A stretch of DNA of 64,000 bases from Leptasterias polaris (lineage: Eukaryota; Echinodermata; Asteroidea; Forcipulatida; Asteriidae): contig JAZGTN010000009.1 in the NCBI GenBank assembly GCA_037783415.1, positions 5,394,001 to 5,458,000 of the forward strand, read 5' to 3'. The notes beneath the pieces were generated by a model. It saw only the letters and a program-made list of their open reading frames with translations. It made no database searches and had not been told where the DNA came from. Within the stretch, counting starts at the first letter, position 1. Each line of letters starts with the position of its first letter. The translations under genes were made by a program, and so were the position numbers. Shown in pieces: positions 9,525 to 21,876 of the stretch.

Positions 9525-11276
9525 CTGCAGCACAAACAGACAAATTTACAAGAAAATTACGATGTCCTATTCAGTGATTTTCCTCATTCTCAAAAGATAT
9601 GACAACAATGTTTGGATTTATCTTAAAATTACACCATTTTATTTACGATACTTAAAAACTATAAATATACCCCTCGCTCGGTGAAATAATGGTCTGGCTG
9701 TGTTGGCTTTGTAGTGTAATACAGACTACCGTTTCGCACTTGAAAACTCTATAAAATCCACAAGCTCCCTTTTTGTTTATTTCCTTTTGGCTTGAAGGGG
9801 CACAATGCCTTAAAATATCTCAAAATGTTGCTGTTTGGAATTGCTCCTTATCCTTTTTAAGAGTTGCTCATGCACAAAACCACCTTCAGTAAATTTGTAA
9901 TTAGTGAGTAGTGATTAACAATTCACAATTTGCCTCTTGAAATACAAATAGCGGCCCGCCAGGTTGAGAAGTAAACAGTTTTGTTCTAAAGAAAACGACC
10001 ATGTTCCCTCATGAAATTACTCAACAACCAAACAATTTTCAAGAGATATTATATGAATAGTTAGAGTCTACTTTTAATAATCTATTCAACTATACTCATT
10101 TCAAAACAAACGCTTTGTATAGCCCAAAGTGCCCAATCCGAAGGAAACATGCTCTTTAATATTGTATAAACATCCAATGCATTACCTATTGTTTGGCATT
10201 CTGATCCACTGTATCCAACGACACATGTACAATAGTAGCCAGTGATGGATGTCGAGTTGTCCACACAAGTTCCTCCACTCATACAAGGGCTTGAACTACA
10301 GGGTGCTGAAAGATTATAATAACTTAATTGATTACTGAGTGAAATCTGACAAGTGAACACTCCAAAGTATCTTGCACTTTTGCCCAAGGCTTGGGATTGA
10401 CGTGTCCGTCCTGCGCTGAGCGTAATTCACAATCCTTAGCAATGAATTTACACGCCAAGCAACACACATGGTTTTACGGATTACACAGTCCGCAATACGG
10501 ATACATCAATTTATGAGCATTGCTTGGTGTGCATTACAACAAATAATAGTAAAACGCATTGCGCATTATGCACAACAATACAAAAATTGCCGGCCTGAAG
10601 AAACCCATGTCAGTGAAGAGAATGATGGAATTTCACTTTAAGCTTTGAGGAAAACCCCAACTGCGACACTTGACGCAATCAGGTATAGAGACTGAAAACC
10701 CAACAAATGCAAGGCTGCTGTCTCAGGCAGGGTTTGAACCAGGATCCACAGAGATGAAAGGTGGGCCAAAATAATAACAATAAACATAATCAATAAAGCC
10801 TGAGTTGATCTGAATTTCGTACAATTTTGTTCTTCTCTTGTTTTGTTGTTGACCTTTTTTTGTGTTTAACAAAAAATGTTTTATAGGTTTTGTTGAAAGA
10901 TTTTTTTTTGAAATCATTTTCCTCCTTAGTCTCCACATCTGTTGAACGTTGTTAGTGTTTTCCTTTTTATATTAATTTATTTAATTGATTTAATTGTTTA
11001 TTTTAGTGAGTAATTAACTGATGTTTTTTGGAGAGAAATAACATAATAATTATTAATGTTAACAAGGCAGTGTAAATATAAATAATTTATAAGAGTACAA
11101 CGAACGACAGCCCTTGTGTATGCCGTGTTGATGCTCTTGAACCAAGGATTCTGTGTAATCTTCTGCTAAATTCTTCACCGCTACAGACCACCCACCTCAC
11201 CGGGTGGACGAAAAGGATATAACAAATCGTTTCTAGAATGTAGGAAATGGTTACTTCTTAAGAAACATGTACTCAC
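9525..11276. other. Introns on both sides of exon 34; little seen
   Basis: No coding signal outside exon 34. A fragment at 10728 to 10772 looks like the B-box end of a tRNA-like SINE on the minus strand (GGTTTGAACC). The remainder is AT-rich and unassigned. Confidence 0.3.
10186..10305 (-). CDS. Exon 34: EGF
   Basis: A 120-bp exon, phase 1 to 1, donor GTAATG. PCSSSPCMSGGTCVDN, then GYYCTCVVGYSGSEC. Same subtype as exon 33, with an Asn-x-Thr/Ser sequon at NST. Confidence 0.9.
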
Positions 11277-11390
11277 TACTTTCGCAGTTGACACCACTGT
11301 AGCCAGTTGGACATTGGCACGTATACCCATTTTGTGCTGCGTTATCTTCAAGACATTCTCCTTTGTTGACACATGGGTTGACGTTACACT
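11277..11390 (-). CDS. Exon 33: EGF
   Basis: A 114-bp exon, phase 1 to 1, donor GTGAGT. CNVNPCVNKGEC, AAQNGYTCQCPTGYSGVNC. This is a classical EGF of the non-calcium Notch type (GYTCQCPTGYSG). First of three EGFs after SEA. Confidence 0.9.
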
Positions 11391-11459
11391 CTGTAAAAAT
11401 TAATTCTTAATATTATGATGATGTCAAAGGCGTGATGTTGGAAACATTTAGTTGATTAG

Positions 11460-11655
11460 TTCTTATACAGCGCATATATCCTAGTAGGTAGATCGAGGCG
11501 CCTTACAACATTATTATCTCTCTTCATTGGGCATACATTTTAGACACATTTTCTAACAGGTGTCATGACCGGGATTCAAACCCACACTCAGATGCAACCT
11601 ACACAACTTGAGTCCGATGCAGTAGACTGCTCGGCCACAACACCACAATCCTTAC
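11460..11655 (-). mobile_element. tRNA-derived SINE
   Basis: On the minus strand: A box GTGGCCGAGCAGT (11627 to 11639), B box GGGTTTGAATCCC (11571 to 11583), a body, and a tail ending GCGCTGTATAAGAAC, a 3' end common in animal SINEs. It belongs with the copies at 29331, 31910 and 44899. Confidence 0.7.
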
Positions 11656-11678
11656 CCTAACCCTAACCGTAACCCTTA
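11654..11678. repeat. Short telomere-like repeat
   Basis: About three and a half CCCTAA units, one with a base change, next to the SINE. Too short to be a telomere; an interstitial copy. Confidence 0.7.
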
Positions 11679-12014
11679 TTGGGATGTCATGCACACTATA
11701 CAGAACCAAGCAATACAACCAGTCAAAGTTATTTTGCTACACAAATGTAGCTGTGCAAACAATATTGTTGAACATCGTTATTAAGTTCAATTGTTATCGC
11801 TTAACTTATCATTGACCAGGTTTAACAGCTCTACTCTTCAAACATTGAATTTGCAAACTAGATTTAAGGTCAACAAACTTTTGTTAAGAAAATGAGATTA
11901 AGACCAATATATAAGATTACACACTGATCCCCGTAGAGTCCTCAAGGCGCCTACATGTAATGTAATTACAATACAAAAAGCCTAGAGTGATATATTTTCA
12001 AATTGAGTACATAC

Positions 12015-12252
12015 TTGGTTCCCCGATGATAAACGTTCTTCTGATGAGTTTGTGGTTTGGAGCCAGTTGGCCACCGGAACTACCCTTGAGTTGAGCAAGG
12101 AAGGAGTCAATGATTTTTTGCTCAGTGACTGGACTTCGGAAATTGACAACGAGGCTCACGAGGGCGGTATCATCTGGCATTTCGGTGACGTCAATGATAA
12201 CAACATCGGCAAACGTTGCAGATATCGAGGACGTTTTGAATGCATCGTTCAT
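12015..12252 (-). CDS. Exon 32: SEA domain, second part
   Basis: A 238-bp exon, phase 0 to 1, donor GTATGT. It carries the SEA strands ATFADVVIIDVTEMPDD and TALVSLVVNFRSP. In self-cleaving SEA domains the second strand begins with G-S-V-V-V; here that position reads T-A-L-V-S, so autoproteolysis at SEA is not expected. The end, RRTFIIGEP, connects to the next EGF. Confidence 0.85.
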
Positions 12253-13034
12253 CTGGTAGGAAAACAATATTAAAATATAGTGTATCAACACGTTCATGAT
12301 TAATTCAAGTTTGAGCAAATACTAGCAACTAATTTCCATGCATGTATATGATTATTGTTAACCACATATTACTTCAAAAACTTTTTCTTCTATTATCTTA
12401 CCTTCAAAACATAGACACTTCAATTGCCTGGCTACAGAGTTAAAATTGCAGAAAATGTTTCAAGATAGGTCCAAATCGGTATAAATTTGGCTCCATTTTT
12501 GTTGTTCTAAATTTGATGGTCAAAAACAGAAACTTCACTTTGGAAAAAAATTGATCAGACACAGCATTTCTGGATCGTTTTTAAACAGACTGAATATCAA
12601 CTTTTACCCCCCAAACGCCCCTAAAATTCACATTTTTCATGTATGTGCACCTCTTTCGAGGACCGCTAACATAGTTTGTATTTCTTTGACAGCCCCTGTT
12701 AAACTTTGAATCATTGTAAAAAAAAAAACAATTAAAATTTACAACAAACAACTAAATTAAAGAATAAATCCCACTGAAACAAAATCCATGAGTAGATTTT
12801 TGAAATACGATGGCTGAAGTAACAATGGGTGGAAATCAATGTTAACATGCGCACGCGTAAGCAAAGGTGATTTGTTTTCAAATGTCCTCTCGGTAATTTT
12901 TGAAAAAAATACAGTTTTAATTTTGCACAGTTTTCTGCTACAATAAGCTTGCAAAAGTTTGCTTACAGATAAACCACTTTAAAAGTGAGCCCTGTTGTCT
13001 TCAAGGAATACTAAAGGGGCGTGTGTATACTTAC

Positions 13035-13153
13035 TGCACTCATCAATGCTGTGCGGTACGTTGAATATTTGTTTGAGAGACTGAACAGAGAACCGCCGAT
13101 GACCTCACCATTGATGGTGTCAAAGACAGCAGACGCATTATATGAGCTTCCCG
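13035..13153 (-). CDS. Exon 31: SEA domain, first part
   Basis: A 119-bp exon, phase 1 to 0, acceptor ATCAACAG, donor GTAAGT. It begins GSSYNASAVFDTINGEVIGG, continues SLFSLSNKYSTYRTALMSA and joins the next exon in frame as SAMNDAFKTS. The Y/F..L...I...L..AF pattern is that of SEA domains, extracellular modules common next to O-glycosylated regions. Confidence 0.78.
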
Positions 13154-13860
13154 CTGTTGATCAGACAAACAACAATGGTAAAATTTCATACCAATTTTTT
13201 TTCTTGCCTTTCTTCCTACTGCTTAACCATTCAGTATCATCTACCATTATTTTGGTTGATAGATAAACTATGCTTGGCCTTCATCAACCATAGTTGTGAT
13301 AAATGTGATAACATGTGTACACAGTACACACAATCATTCAATCACTGTCAAAGTAACTAACCCAATCAGTGTAGGTTCTAATTTCCTGGTCAACTAGCTG
13401 GAAAATGTCACGAAGAGTAGGGCTGGCTTTAAGATATTGTTTTCAACATAACTACTGTCTCTCTTAAGATTACAAAAATTAACTAGGAAACTTAAATTGT
13501 GCTAATATTATTTTAAAATTTGTATGTAGAAAAGGTTTGTAGGCAATAAGGTTAAAAAGGAATTGTACAAATTATTATCCTCAACTAAAACATTTGCGAA
13601 TGAACAAATATATAAAGATTTACTGACAACCGAGTAAATGAAAAAAACAAGCGAATTCTGATGACGTTGTGACTGGTTACGAAAAAAGGCTATAGATATT
13701 ATCATTTAAAAAAAATACAAACAAATAAAAACTAAGACGACATAAACTGTTCAATAAGGAGAGTGGCTGAAAAACAATTCAAATTGAAAAGATCTTGCAA
13801 ATAAGAGAAACAAGTTGTGAAAAAACCCCGTGATGCTCCACAAACAACAAATCACAGTAC

Positions 13861-13989
13861 CTATGCACGTCATATCGCTCTCTCTAAAGTATCCTAATCG
13901 GCAGTTACAATCATGACTCCCCTGAAGATTGACACATTCTGAGTTAGCTGTCTTCACACACGGATTACCTTCGTCACATTCGTTGATAT
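13861..13989 (-). CDS. Exon 30: calcium-binding EGF before the SEA domain
   Basis: A 129-bp exon, phase 1 to 1. DINECDEGNPCVKTANSEC, LQGSHDCNCRLGYFRESD, and MTC. Donor GTACTG. It is the last EGF before SEA, so the SEA domain sits between two EGF blocks as in other EGF-SEA membrane proteins. Confidence 0.88.
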
Positions 13990-14601
13990 CTAGATAAGGC
14001 CAAAATGATAAAAATAAATTATCAATAGGCAACCCGTCACCCTCGCTACCATGGGCAACGGGATACCTCTCGTCACCAACCCCTGGAAGAGAAGCACACC
14101 AATCCCCCAAGAACTGGCCATGACAAAACACATAATTTCTGTTTCATTACATAAATTTCCCTCTAGCCAGAGTCTCGTATCACCTGCATCAGTAAAGTAA
14201 CAAACATTTACCCTGAAACCCACTTCCCAAAGGCCAGAAAGCCTAAGGATATTGACACACTGCTGATGTTAACTATCAAAAACGCAGAAGAGCAGGGAGC
14301 TTGGCCTTCTGTTTTTTATTCGTTTTTTCTAGATATACCTAGCTGGAGGAACTTTTTCCTTCAAAGTTGCTTTCATAATAATGAACATTTTACGCTTTTC
14401 CCCAATACTTCAGATTATAAACAAGCTGTAAATTATTTTTGAACTCCCCCCCCCCCCCCCCCCCCCCTGTAAACTACCAGGCAGTGGCAGCCCAAACCGG
14501 TGAGTACCAATTCGAGTTTGTCATAAGCAAACTCGGGTCTGCTCCTTTTATGCGATTAAGGAAATGTTTTATTTCGCAGTGACACAGTGCCGTACTCTTA
14601 C

Positions 14602-14730
14602 CGATACACTGATCCTCACTGTTCTTCCTGAAGCCTGACAGACATGCACACACATAGCTACCGATTGTATTATTGCACATGGAAACTGAAGTATCGCATG
14701 AATGTAGACTGAGCGAACACTCGTCAACAT
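14602..14730 (-). CDS. Exon 29: calcium-binding EGF
   Basis: A 129-bp exon, phase 1 to 1, donor GTAAGA. DVDECSLSLHSC, then SMCNNTIGSYVCACLSGF and DQC. The codons and splice sites are intact. Confidence 0.88.
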
Positions 14731-15021
14731 CTGTCAACATAGAAAAAGAGAGTGCCACAAAATTATTCATCTCGAAAAAAGGGGATTATACAGTATGTGT
14801 AAAGATAAGACAACTAGGGTCCATTACCAAGAGCCATGTTTGGAGCGAACTTGCATATAATTTAAACAATATAAAAAATTAACAGGATGAGTGCTTCCAC
14901 TTTTGATGAATACACAAATGAAAATCAATGAAACAAGTTAAGTTGTAAGCAAAGAAGAAAAATAAAATGTTTTCAAAAAAAGTTGAATGAAATATATGGA
15001 GAATTAAGAAGAGGTTTTTAC

Positions 15022-15162
15022 CGTCGCATTGCCGACCCAAAGTAAGACCAACAGCTGACACATAACCATCTGTGCATCTACATGTATAGCTTCCTTCACT
15101 GTTGGTGCACTCAGACCGGTTCACTGCACATAGATTTTCCCCATTCATGCATTCATTTATAT
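15022..15162 (-). CDS. Exon 28: calcium-binding EGF
   Basis: A 141-bp exon, phase 1 to 1. DINECMNGENLCAVNRSEC, NSEGSYTCRCTDGYVSAVGL, then RQC. The third loop (GYVSAVGLTLGRQC) is four to six residues longer than in its neighbours. Donor is GTAAAA. Confidence 0.88.
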
Positions 15163-15376
15163 CTGAAAAGGAAGAAAAATAACTACCAATGTAAGCAATT
15201 TTGTACAGCAAATTAACTTTAGTTGGAAGAACATTTTTATTTTCTAAAACACCTCAATGTCGTGGTTTAAATCCCATTTAATGATGTATGCATTGCATGT
15301 CAATGGCGTTTTCATTCAACACCTGAATGTTTGGATTTTCCTCTTGTGGGATTTAAAAAATGTACTTAACTTCTTA

Positions 15377-15409
15377 GTAATAACAACAATAATAATAATC
15401 ATAATAATC

Positions 15410-15444
<35 letters not shown>

Positions 15445-15462
15445 TATAATAATAATAATAAT
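15377..15462. repeat. AAT trinucleotide microsatellite
   Basis: About 28 AAT-type units with a few interruptions, in the intron between exons 27 and 28. The flanking GGGTCTTATATAGTGCTTTATCAC resembles a SINE 3' tail. Confidence 0.9.
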
Positions 15463-15695
15463 GGGTCTTATATAGTGCTTTATCACAACCCTTAGGGTGC
15501 ATAACATTGCTGAATAGTTGTTTTTCAACATGATAAGCAGAGCTATCTTTTAAATTATGAGACCCATTTAAGTAGCACCTTCAACAATGGATCTAATTGG
15601 ACATGTTCCTTATTCATGCATAAAAGGTTAAGAACCAGCAACCCTTGTTAAATGGAAATAAGAACTATTGTCACTTATTTATTGGTAGGTTTTAC

Positions 15696-15944
15696 CTTCG
15701 CAAATTGTTTCGTTCTTTTGATATCCTTGGTTGCAGGTACATAGGAAGCTTCCATCTGTGTTCGTGCACGTTGCCAAAGTATGGCAAGCATTGGGGTCCT
15801 CACTACATTCGTCGATATTTACGCATGATGTCAAACCATCACCACGGTAACCATCGTCACATATACAGCGGTAACTTCCCTCTGTGTCAGTACATGTACT
15901 GTTTGTAGCACATGGTCTCTCTAAAGTATTGCACTCGTTAATAT
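15696..15944 (-). CDS. Exon 27: two calcium-binding EGFs in one exon
   Basis: A 249-bp exon, phase 1 to 1. The first EGF is DINECNTLERPCATNSTC to TSC; the second starts NIDECSEDPNACHTLATC and ends ETIC. Donor GTAAAA is a weaker site, but the frame and cysteines are complete. Confidence 0.9.
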
Positions 15945-16360
15945 CTGGAAGAAATTTATGACAGTTTTTATTTAAAATACAACAAAAACTCGGACAATAT
16001 CTCTTGCAAGTGTGAAGCCCATTGCCAAATATAATCAGTTCTCTGACGTCATCAGCCGCAACATCATTGTGTACGAGGCCATGTGTACGAGTCGGCGGCT
16101 CATATGTCAGTTACGGCTATGAATAGACTGCCACGTCATCATGCGTTGAAGATAAAGGACGTCATGAACAACAGTCGTAGCCTCGTAGCTGTAGCCGCCA
16201 CTTCGGATACAGCCTGATTTTCAAAAGTTCTATCAGGCTGATAATTATTACCTTTAGAGCCTTTTTGTCTTCAAAGGTGTGGGAAAGAAAATCGAGTTAA
16301 AACGCAAAAGGGTTACACCGAGCGCAACTTGCTTTGTTATTCAACCAGAACATTTACTTA

Positions 16361-17175
16361 TGTGACGGTTGCGATGCAAACCCCCTACTTTATTTTAGAA
16401 TTACGTAATCAATAATTTCTTTGAATGTCTTGGCTAGCACCCTCTGGCGGCTCCCCGGTCGTATTCATTCTGTTTTGGGCCGAAGACAAGTAAAGACGTT
16501 TCGTTTTATCTTCACCCACCAGGTAAATGATCTTGTTATTTTTTATTTAAACGTTTCATATTTACAACTTAGATTAATTGCTGTTTAGTAAATAATAACC
16601 TTAAGTCTCATAGATTGTTATTGACTTAAGTGGACATTCGGTTGCTTTTGTATGATGCTAGCTTCTTATTGATTTTCGATGTTTGGTATATCTGGAGTTT
16701 CTTCTTATAATCTCATCTTTATTAATGATCGTGCCATTGAGGAAATCACTTAGTTTATTTCATCACTGATTTGAAGGTTGGAAATAACTTGTATTTGTTA
16801 GATTTCCTCGTTAGTTTTCTTTAAATCCAAGATGGCGTCGCGTCTTTAATTTCGGCGCGAACCGCGGGTATTTTATTTTAAATCTTCGGACAAAAGTACA
16901 TATATACATTTTTAAAATTGTCCGGGTCAAGACAAACGTTTAAAAAACTGTCATCATAGATGTGTCAGACCCGATACAATTAAGTATTACTTAATTATTT
17001 CAGTGTTCGCTATTTTAAAGTAGTTTGATATATGTATTGTTTTGTATAATGATTCTGTTTTGGGTCAAAGACAAGTAAAGACGTGTTCGTTTTTTCTTCA
17101 CCCAACAGGTTCAAATAAAACAGCTTGAGTCAGTCTTGAATGCCGTTTCAGTCCGTTTTCGTTACGAGGGTCACA
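16361..17175. mobile_element. Candidate solo LTR
   Basis: An 815-bp stretch starting TGTGAC and ending GTCACA, perfect six-base inverted ends, with AATAAA at 17114 near the 3' side. No primer binding site follows and there is no internal coding sequence, so it would be a solo LTR. It contains a direct repeat (16467 to 16523 and 17052 to 17110). Target duplication is not clear (flanks ACTTA and ATTAT), so the call is tentative. It lies in the 2.1-kb intron 15945 to 18006; the rest of that intron shows no gene. Confidence 0.35.
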
Positions 17176-18006
17176 ATTATTTCAAACTTCATGAGTAGAC
17201 ATTTGAAGCCATATCTCTTCATAGCCACTATTAAACCAGTGCTATCTTACAGGTGTAAATCATGGACATTGACATATGTCTAATGTCAACTTGATGATTG
17301 ATACACCAGAATGCTGTGCCGGGTGATTGATGTCAGGATGGAAGACCACATGACCAACTCAGATTTGTGTCTAGTTTTAGATATGTGACTATTAAGATGT
17401 TATGAGGTCACTGTATTAAATAGGTACGGGGAAACTGGCTTTGGAGTTCTCTCTTGAATCTGGTTCTTTATTGAATCTGTAAAATTGGTGAACAAGATGT
17501 TGCTGAAGGTTCGGCCAATTTCAGAATGACGCCCAGATTATTTAACGGTGGGAAATATACAAATTAGAACGTAGGGGGCGCTTCGTAGATTTAAGTGATA
17601 AAGAGATATTTACAACAAAAGGTTTGAAATGAATATGCAAAGTAGGAATATACCAAAGTTATACGGGGGTGTTCTTCATGTACACCTGGGCCGTGACAGA
17701 TACATAAGCTTAGTGCAAAAAACTGCACAAGAAGACTCAAGTCTGCGGGCACATCAATCGTCACCCAAACTTCCAGTAAGCAAGCTTGTGCATTGGGAGC
17801 CAAAGCAAGGTCGAGCCCAAAGAGGTAGACGTCACCTACCTATGTGAACATACTACGCAGGGACAATGACAACATATGAAATATCTACATGCATAAAGGA
17901 CAGGTAGATCTGGGGACAATTCTCTCGTTACATTATTGGCAGAGGACACCGATTGACATATAAATAGAAGAAATTGAAGGTTACTCTACTCAAAACAAAG
18001 ACATAC

Positions 18007-18144
18007 CTTCACAGTATGTGCCATTTCCAGTATATCCGGTGGTGCAGTTACACTGGTAAGAACCATCTGAATTGATGCACAATGCATTTGAGTCACATGT
18101 CGCAAAAGATGCATGGTTAGGCGGGAGCTTGCATTCGTCAATGT
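18007..18144 (-). CDS. Exon 26: calcium-binding EGF with a long first loop
   Basis: A 138-bp exon, phase 1 to 1, donor GTATGT. It reads DIDECKLPPNHASFATCDSN, ALCINSDGSYQCNCTTGY, and ends GNGTYC. The first loop is longer than in neighbouring modules. Asn-x-Thr sequons occur at NCT and NGT. Confidence 0.87.
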
Positions 18145-18866
18145 CTGAGGATAAAGGCAAATGTGTAAAACTGTTTACTAAAAAACATCAAATATTAAAC
18201 TAATAAATTTATTTTCATCTTTATAATTTTTAAACTTGTGCACAGTTTAAAATAAATTGTGGGTGGGATTGTGTGAAGATAGGCGCTCTGCATAATTTTA
18301 AATACATATATGAGGATTTGGACAAAGCGTGGACCAATTCTCTAGTCTCTGCCGTGGCAATTTTGCCGCTTTCACAAAAGTCTAAAAGTTGCGGAAAGTT
18401 CCAATTTGGAATAAACTTCGTTCGATAGCCAGGTCTGATGTTTCTTTATATCACTTCAAACTCTCGTTTTATTTTTATAAAGGAAAATTGGCCTCTGGTT
18501 TCTCAACAGTGTGAGTATCTGGGTGTCACACTGCTGTTGCCCCTGTAGTCAAGTGATTGTCTGTTCCACGTTAACGCTATTAGGTGGATTACAAAATATA
18601 TAATTATATAATAATCTAATTATATAATAATAATAATAATAATATGTTGTTTAATGTTGCGGTAGGACGGCCTTTTAGAGGTGACAGTCAACTATTTTTG
18701 CCTCACTGGCTTGATATTTTATACAATATTTGTAAATTTGTATATACTTGTGGAATGTACATTTTAATGACTTGTAGTTATTTTGCCAGTGTAAAGTGTA
18801 ACAAAATAGAAAGTGCAGGCTGATCAATGCAACTTCTAAAATCCAATGATAGTTTGCTGCACCTAC

Positions 18867-18995
18867 CTGAGCAGCTACGTAAATCATTATTAATAGCGAA
18901 GCCTTCCTGACACAAGCACTCATAGCTCCCATCAGTGTTATTGCACGTTGTGCTTGCTTCACAGCTGTGGGTTTGATTTGTGCATTCGTTGATAT
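18867..18995 (-). CDS. Exon 25: calcium-binding EGF
   Basis: A 129-bp exon, phase 1 to 1, donor GTAGGT. DINECTNQTHSCEASTTC, NNTDGSYECLCQEGFAI and SC form a complete module. There are Asn-x-Thr sequons at NQT and NNT. Confidence 0.88.
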
Positions 18996-19220
18996 CTAAA
19001 AATAACCAAAAATTTGCCAATACATTGAATATAAAATTATAGGCCCTAACATCGCAGATTTATCTAACGTGTTTCACATTTTACCAATTGTTAAGTTTAA
19101 TTGAAAAACTGCCAAATCGATTGATTATGTGAACAAAGGAACGTTGACATCAACAAATAGTACGGTGTAATGGCAGAACAAAATGATAAAACAGTCTTAC
19201 GTTCATTGAAGACATTTGGG

Positions 19221-19440
19221 ATCAGAATGGCTCAGCGGTTTCTTTCACTGCCTATCTCTCCTGTGGAAGTTTGAATCCCACATCGGATGGGAGCCTTACA
19301 TGTGGATTGTGTTTTTAGTACCCGAGTGCGTTAGCTTTTTCCATGGGGTTTTCCCTTCCACATCATACAATTGAACTTTTCATCTCGTGTCTTATTTGAC
19401 CCTTTATTTGCACTAACTGTGCTGTGGGTTGTGTAATAAA
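19221..19440 (+). mobile_element. tRNA-like SINE
   Basis: A-box-like ATGGCTCAGCGGTTTC at 19227 and B-box-like GTTTGAATCCCA at 19269 to 19280, spaced as in tRNA genes, followed by about 150 bp of body ending in an A/T-rich tail. Confidence 0.5.
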
Positions 19441-19532
19441 ACAAATAAAACTAAATCAATAATACAAAAAGAACCACGACGGCACCTATTGCATTCCATA
19501 AACATGGCACAAAATAAAGATTATTTACATAC

Positions 19533-19646
19533 CTTCGCACGTTTCCATGCCCATGTAACCCGAAAAACAAGCACAAAGTTCTTGACCTAAAGACGTTCGG
19601 TAACAGTCCCCATTAGTACAGTTTTTGCTGGAACAAGTTTGGCTGG
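19533..19646 (-). CDS. Exon 24: EGF, non-calcium type
   Basis: A 114-bp exon, phase 1 to 1, donor GTATGT. It reads SQTCSSKNCTNGDCYRTSLG, then ELCACFSGYMGMETC. It lacks the D-I-N-E start of its neighbours, so calcium binding is not expected, but keeps six cysteines and the G-Y/F-x-G turn. Confidence 0.83.
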
Positions 19647-21185
19647 CTATAGTGATACAAAAAAGTGCAATATTATAGTTGACTGAACAAAACAAGCTGT
19701 CTAAAGGCCTATTTAAAATAATATACCGAACAATGTTGTCACCATTACAATTATTTGTCTTTACAACTTTTTAGAACACACTATACTACAGGGTCAAATT
19801 TGGAAATGACTAAAACTTTTGTCCGAAGCGTATTTATTATAAGGATAGTGGTAGTAAGGGGTCTTGTCAAAATTAATTCAGGACAGGAAGTCGGATAGCA
19901 ATTCTCCGATGTTAACTTTTTTGCTGGATTTCCGTCAGTCTGTATTTATATGCGAGACTTTACTTGCTGAAAGGCACACTGTTCTCCGATGTACTAAACA
20001 CGTGCCCTACGCCGATGCTCTCTGCTAAGCGCTCTTTGACTGACAGTTTTGGAGTAATCTGCAGGTGTGGAGGGCATTATATTTATGTGTAGTTTTTTTT
20101 TTTTAAGACCCCTGCTTGTTTTCCCAGTAGATAGCAATATAAGTCGCTGCTGTTTGAAATCAAACCAAACCCAGGCACAGTGAACTTCTCGCAGGTTTAC
20201 TCAGACACCCAATGTCAAGGTGAATTAACGGTGGGTAAAAACCTTGGTCCAGACGCCACTTATCCGCTGGTTGTCATGGACCGAGTTTGACAAGGTCCCT
20301 AACATCCCGTACAATTTTGTTGTCTGAGGTGCCCCCGCTGATCTAAAAAATCAAAAGTTTTTCTTTTTTTGTGTGAATCTGATAAGATCACTTGTAGGCA
20401 CTTTAAAACAAATATGCACAGAATCCACTTGAGGGTTGCCCTCAAAACAATGAATTACCTGCTAACGAGGATAAATTCAAATTTTGTGATATTAACGGGA
20501 CAGATTTTCGCTGTTTTCTCAACAAGAATACATTTTATTCAACTGACACTAATTCACAGGTGATTTTTTTGGTATGTCTCCATTAAAAACTTTGCCCTTA
20601 AATCAGCATTACGTTGAAAAAAATACAAACGGTGACACCACCTTTTAACCTATCACGGAAACCATTTTTCTTTCGGTTGACAACTACTTTAGAAGTTTTA
20701 GGGGAAGTTGTAGCTCACAGGCAGGGTACACTTTGGGTGATTGGCAATTACCAGTATCCTCAATTATTATATTCCAACATACCCATAAAATAACAACCCT
20801 GTGGAATTTTGTGCGTAATTGGTCATATAATTGTGTGTTTTCAGCATCGTGCCTGAAGCCTTTCGAGATTAAAAATTTGTTGGTGAAAAAATTGCTGCTT
20901 CGTCGAAACTACACTAATTTAAAAGGAATTGTTTTTGATGACGTTCTATAACTACATCAGCTCCCAAATGCTCTTTGCCGAATAAGATTTTTATGGTCAT
21001 TACTTTTTGGATAATTTACCAAAACTTAAAACAAGTTTTTTTGTAGGACTTACTCGCGTGGTTTTGATTTGAAAATTGAAAAGACCATATTTACAGAAAA
21101 ATTAAGAGAAAAAAACAAATGAAATATTTGTGGTCATACATTTTACAGAACAAATCCGAGAGCTGATGACCGAGTCATGACTTAC
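19647..21185. other. 1.5-kb intron, nothing recognisable
   Basis: No exon, RNA gene or element was recognised on either strand. A poly-T run occurs near 20094 to 20104. Confidence 0.3.
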
Positions 21186-21302
21186 CAACGCAAACTTCAT
21201 CCTTCATCTCGAACCCATCGAAACAGTTGCATGTAAATGATCCCTCCGTGTCGGAACAGCTTTGTTTGCAGTCATCGGTCCCCAGTGCACATTCATCAAC
21301 GT
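21186..21302 (-). CDS. Exon 23: calcium-binding EGF
   Basis: A 117-bp exon, phase 1 to 1, donor GTAAGT. DVDECALGTDDCKQSC, then SDTEGSFTCNCFDGFEM and DEVC. The shortened second loop (C-x3-C between cysteines two and three) is typical of cEGF-like members. Confidence 0.87.
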
Positions 21303-21876
21303 CTGTTAAATTCAGAAAATTGTTGATGTCAACAAATATTAATTATCTAGTCAAAACAAAAACAAAATACAGGTACTTGTGTCAACACTTTTATCAACTA
21401 ATTAACTATGATTCGAAAGAGGACAATTTTGTAGCAAAATATATCTAAGTTCAGTTTAGTTTAGTTATTAACTTTACTGCCGAGGAGTGAGTTTTTCGTC
21501 TCGACGTGTTGACAAGACTGCTCAAGTCATCATCAAAATACTGCAAATAGTGTTTAAGATGCTGATATATTTTTATTTAGATGTTTCAGTAGAGTCAGCC
21601 CTGCTCTGATGATCGCCAGTAAAGTTAATAATGAGAAGTCCCCTTGATCCACTAAGCAAAAGTAGCAGTCCCTGCCGATTCCCTACCTCCCCTGTTAGTA
21701 TTTAATAAGCGGGGATAATAGTTTTAGAATCAACTCCCGAGTTCCAAAATATACTCCACGGCGTTATAAATAGCAAAACACTTGTCAAGAAGAAATTTAC
21801 ACATCGAAGTAGACAAACACGATATTTGTTTTATTGTTATGTTATGTTAATACACAATAATTGAAACTGTACTCAC

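Larger units (their letters stand above)
12253..14601. other. Introns around exons 30 and 31; nothing recognisable
   Basis: The introns 12253 to 13034, 13154 to 13860 and 13990 to 14601 are AT-rich with short homopolymers, including a poly-C run near 14448 to 14467. No element or RNA gene was recognised. Confidence 0.3.

Noticed and set aside
11654..11678. Telomere
   Set aside because: Only about 25 bp of CCCTAA-type repeat inside a gene intron.
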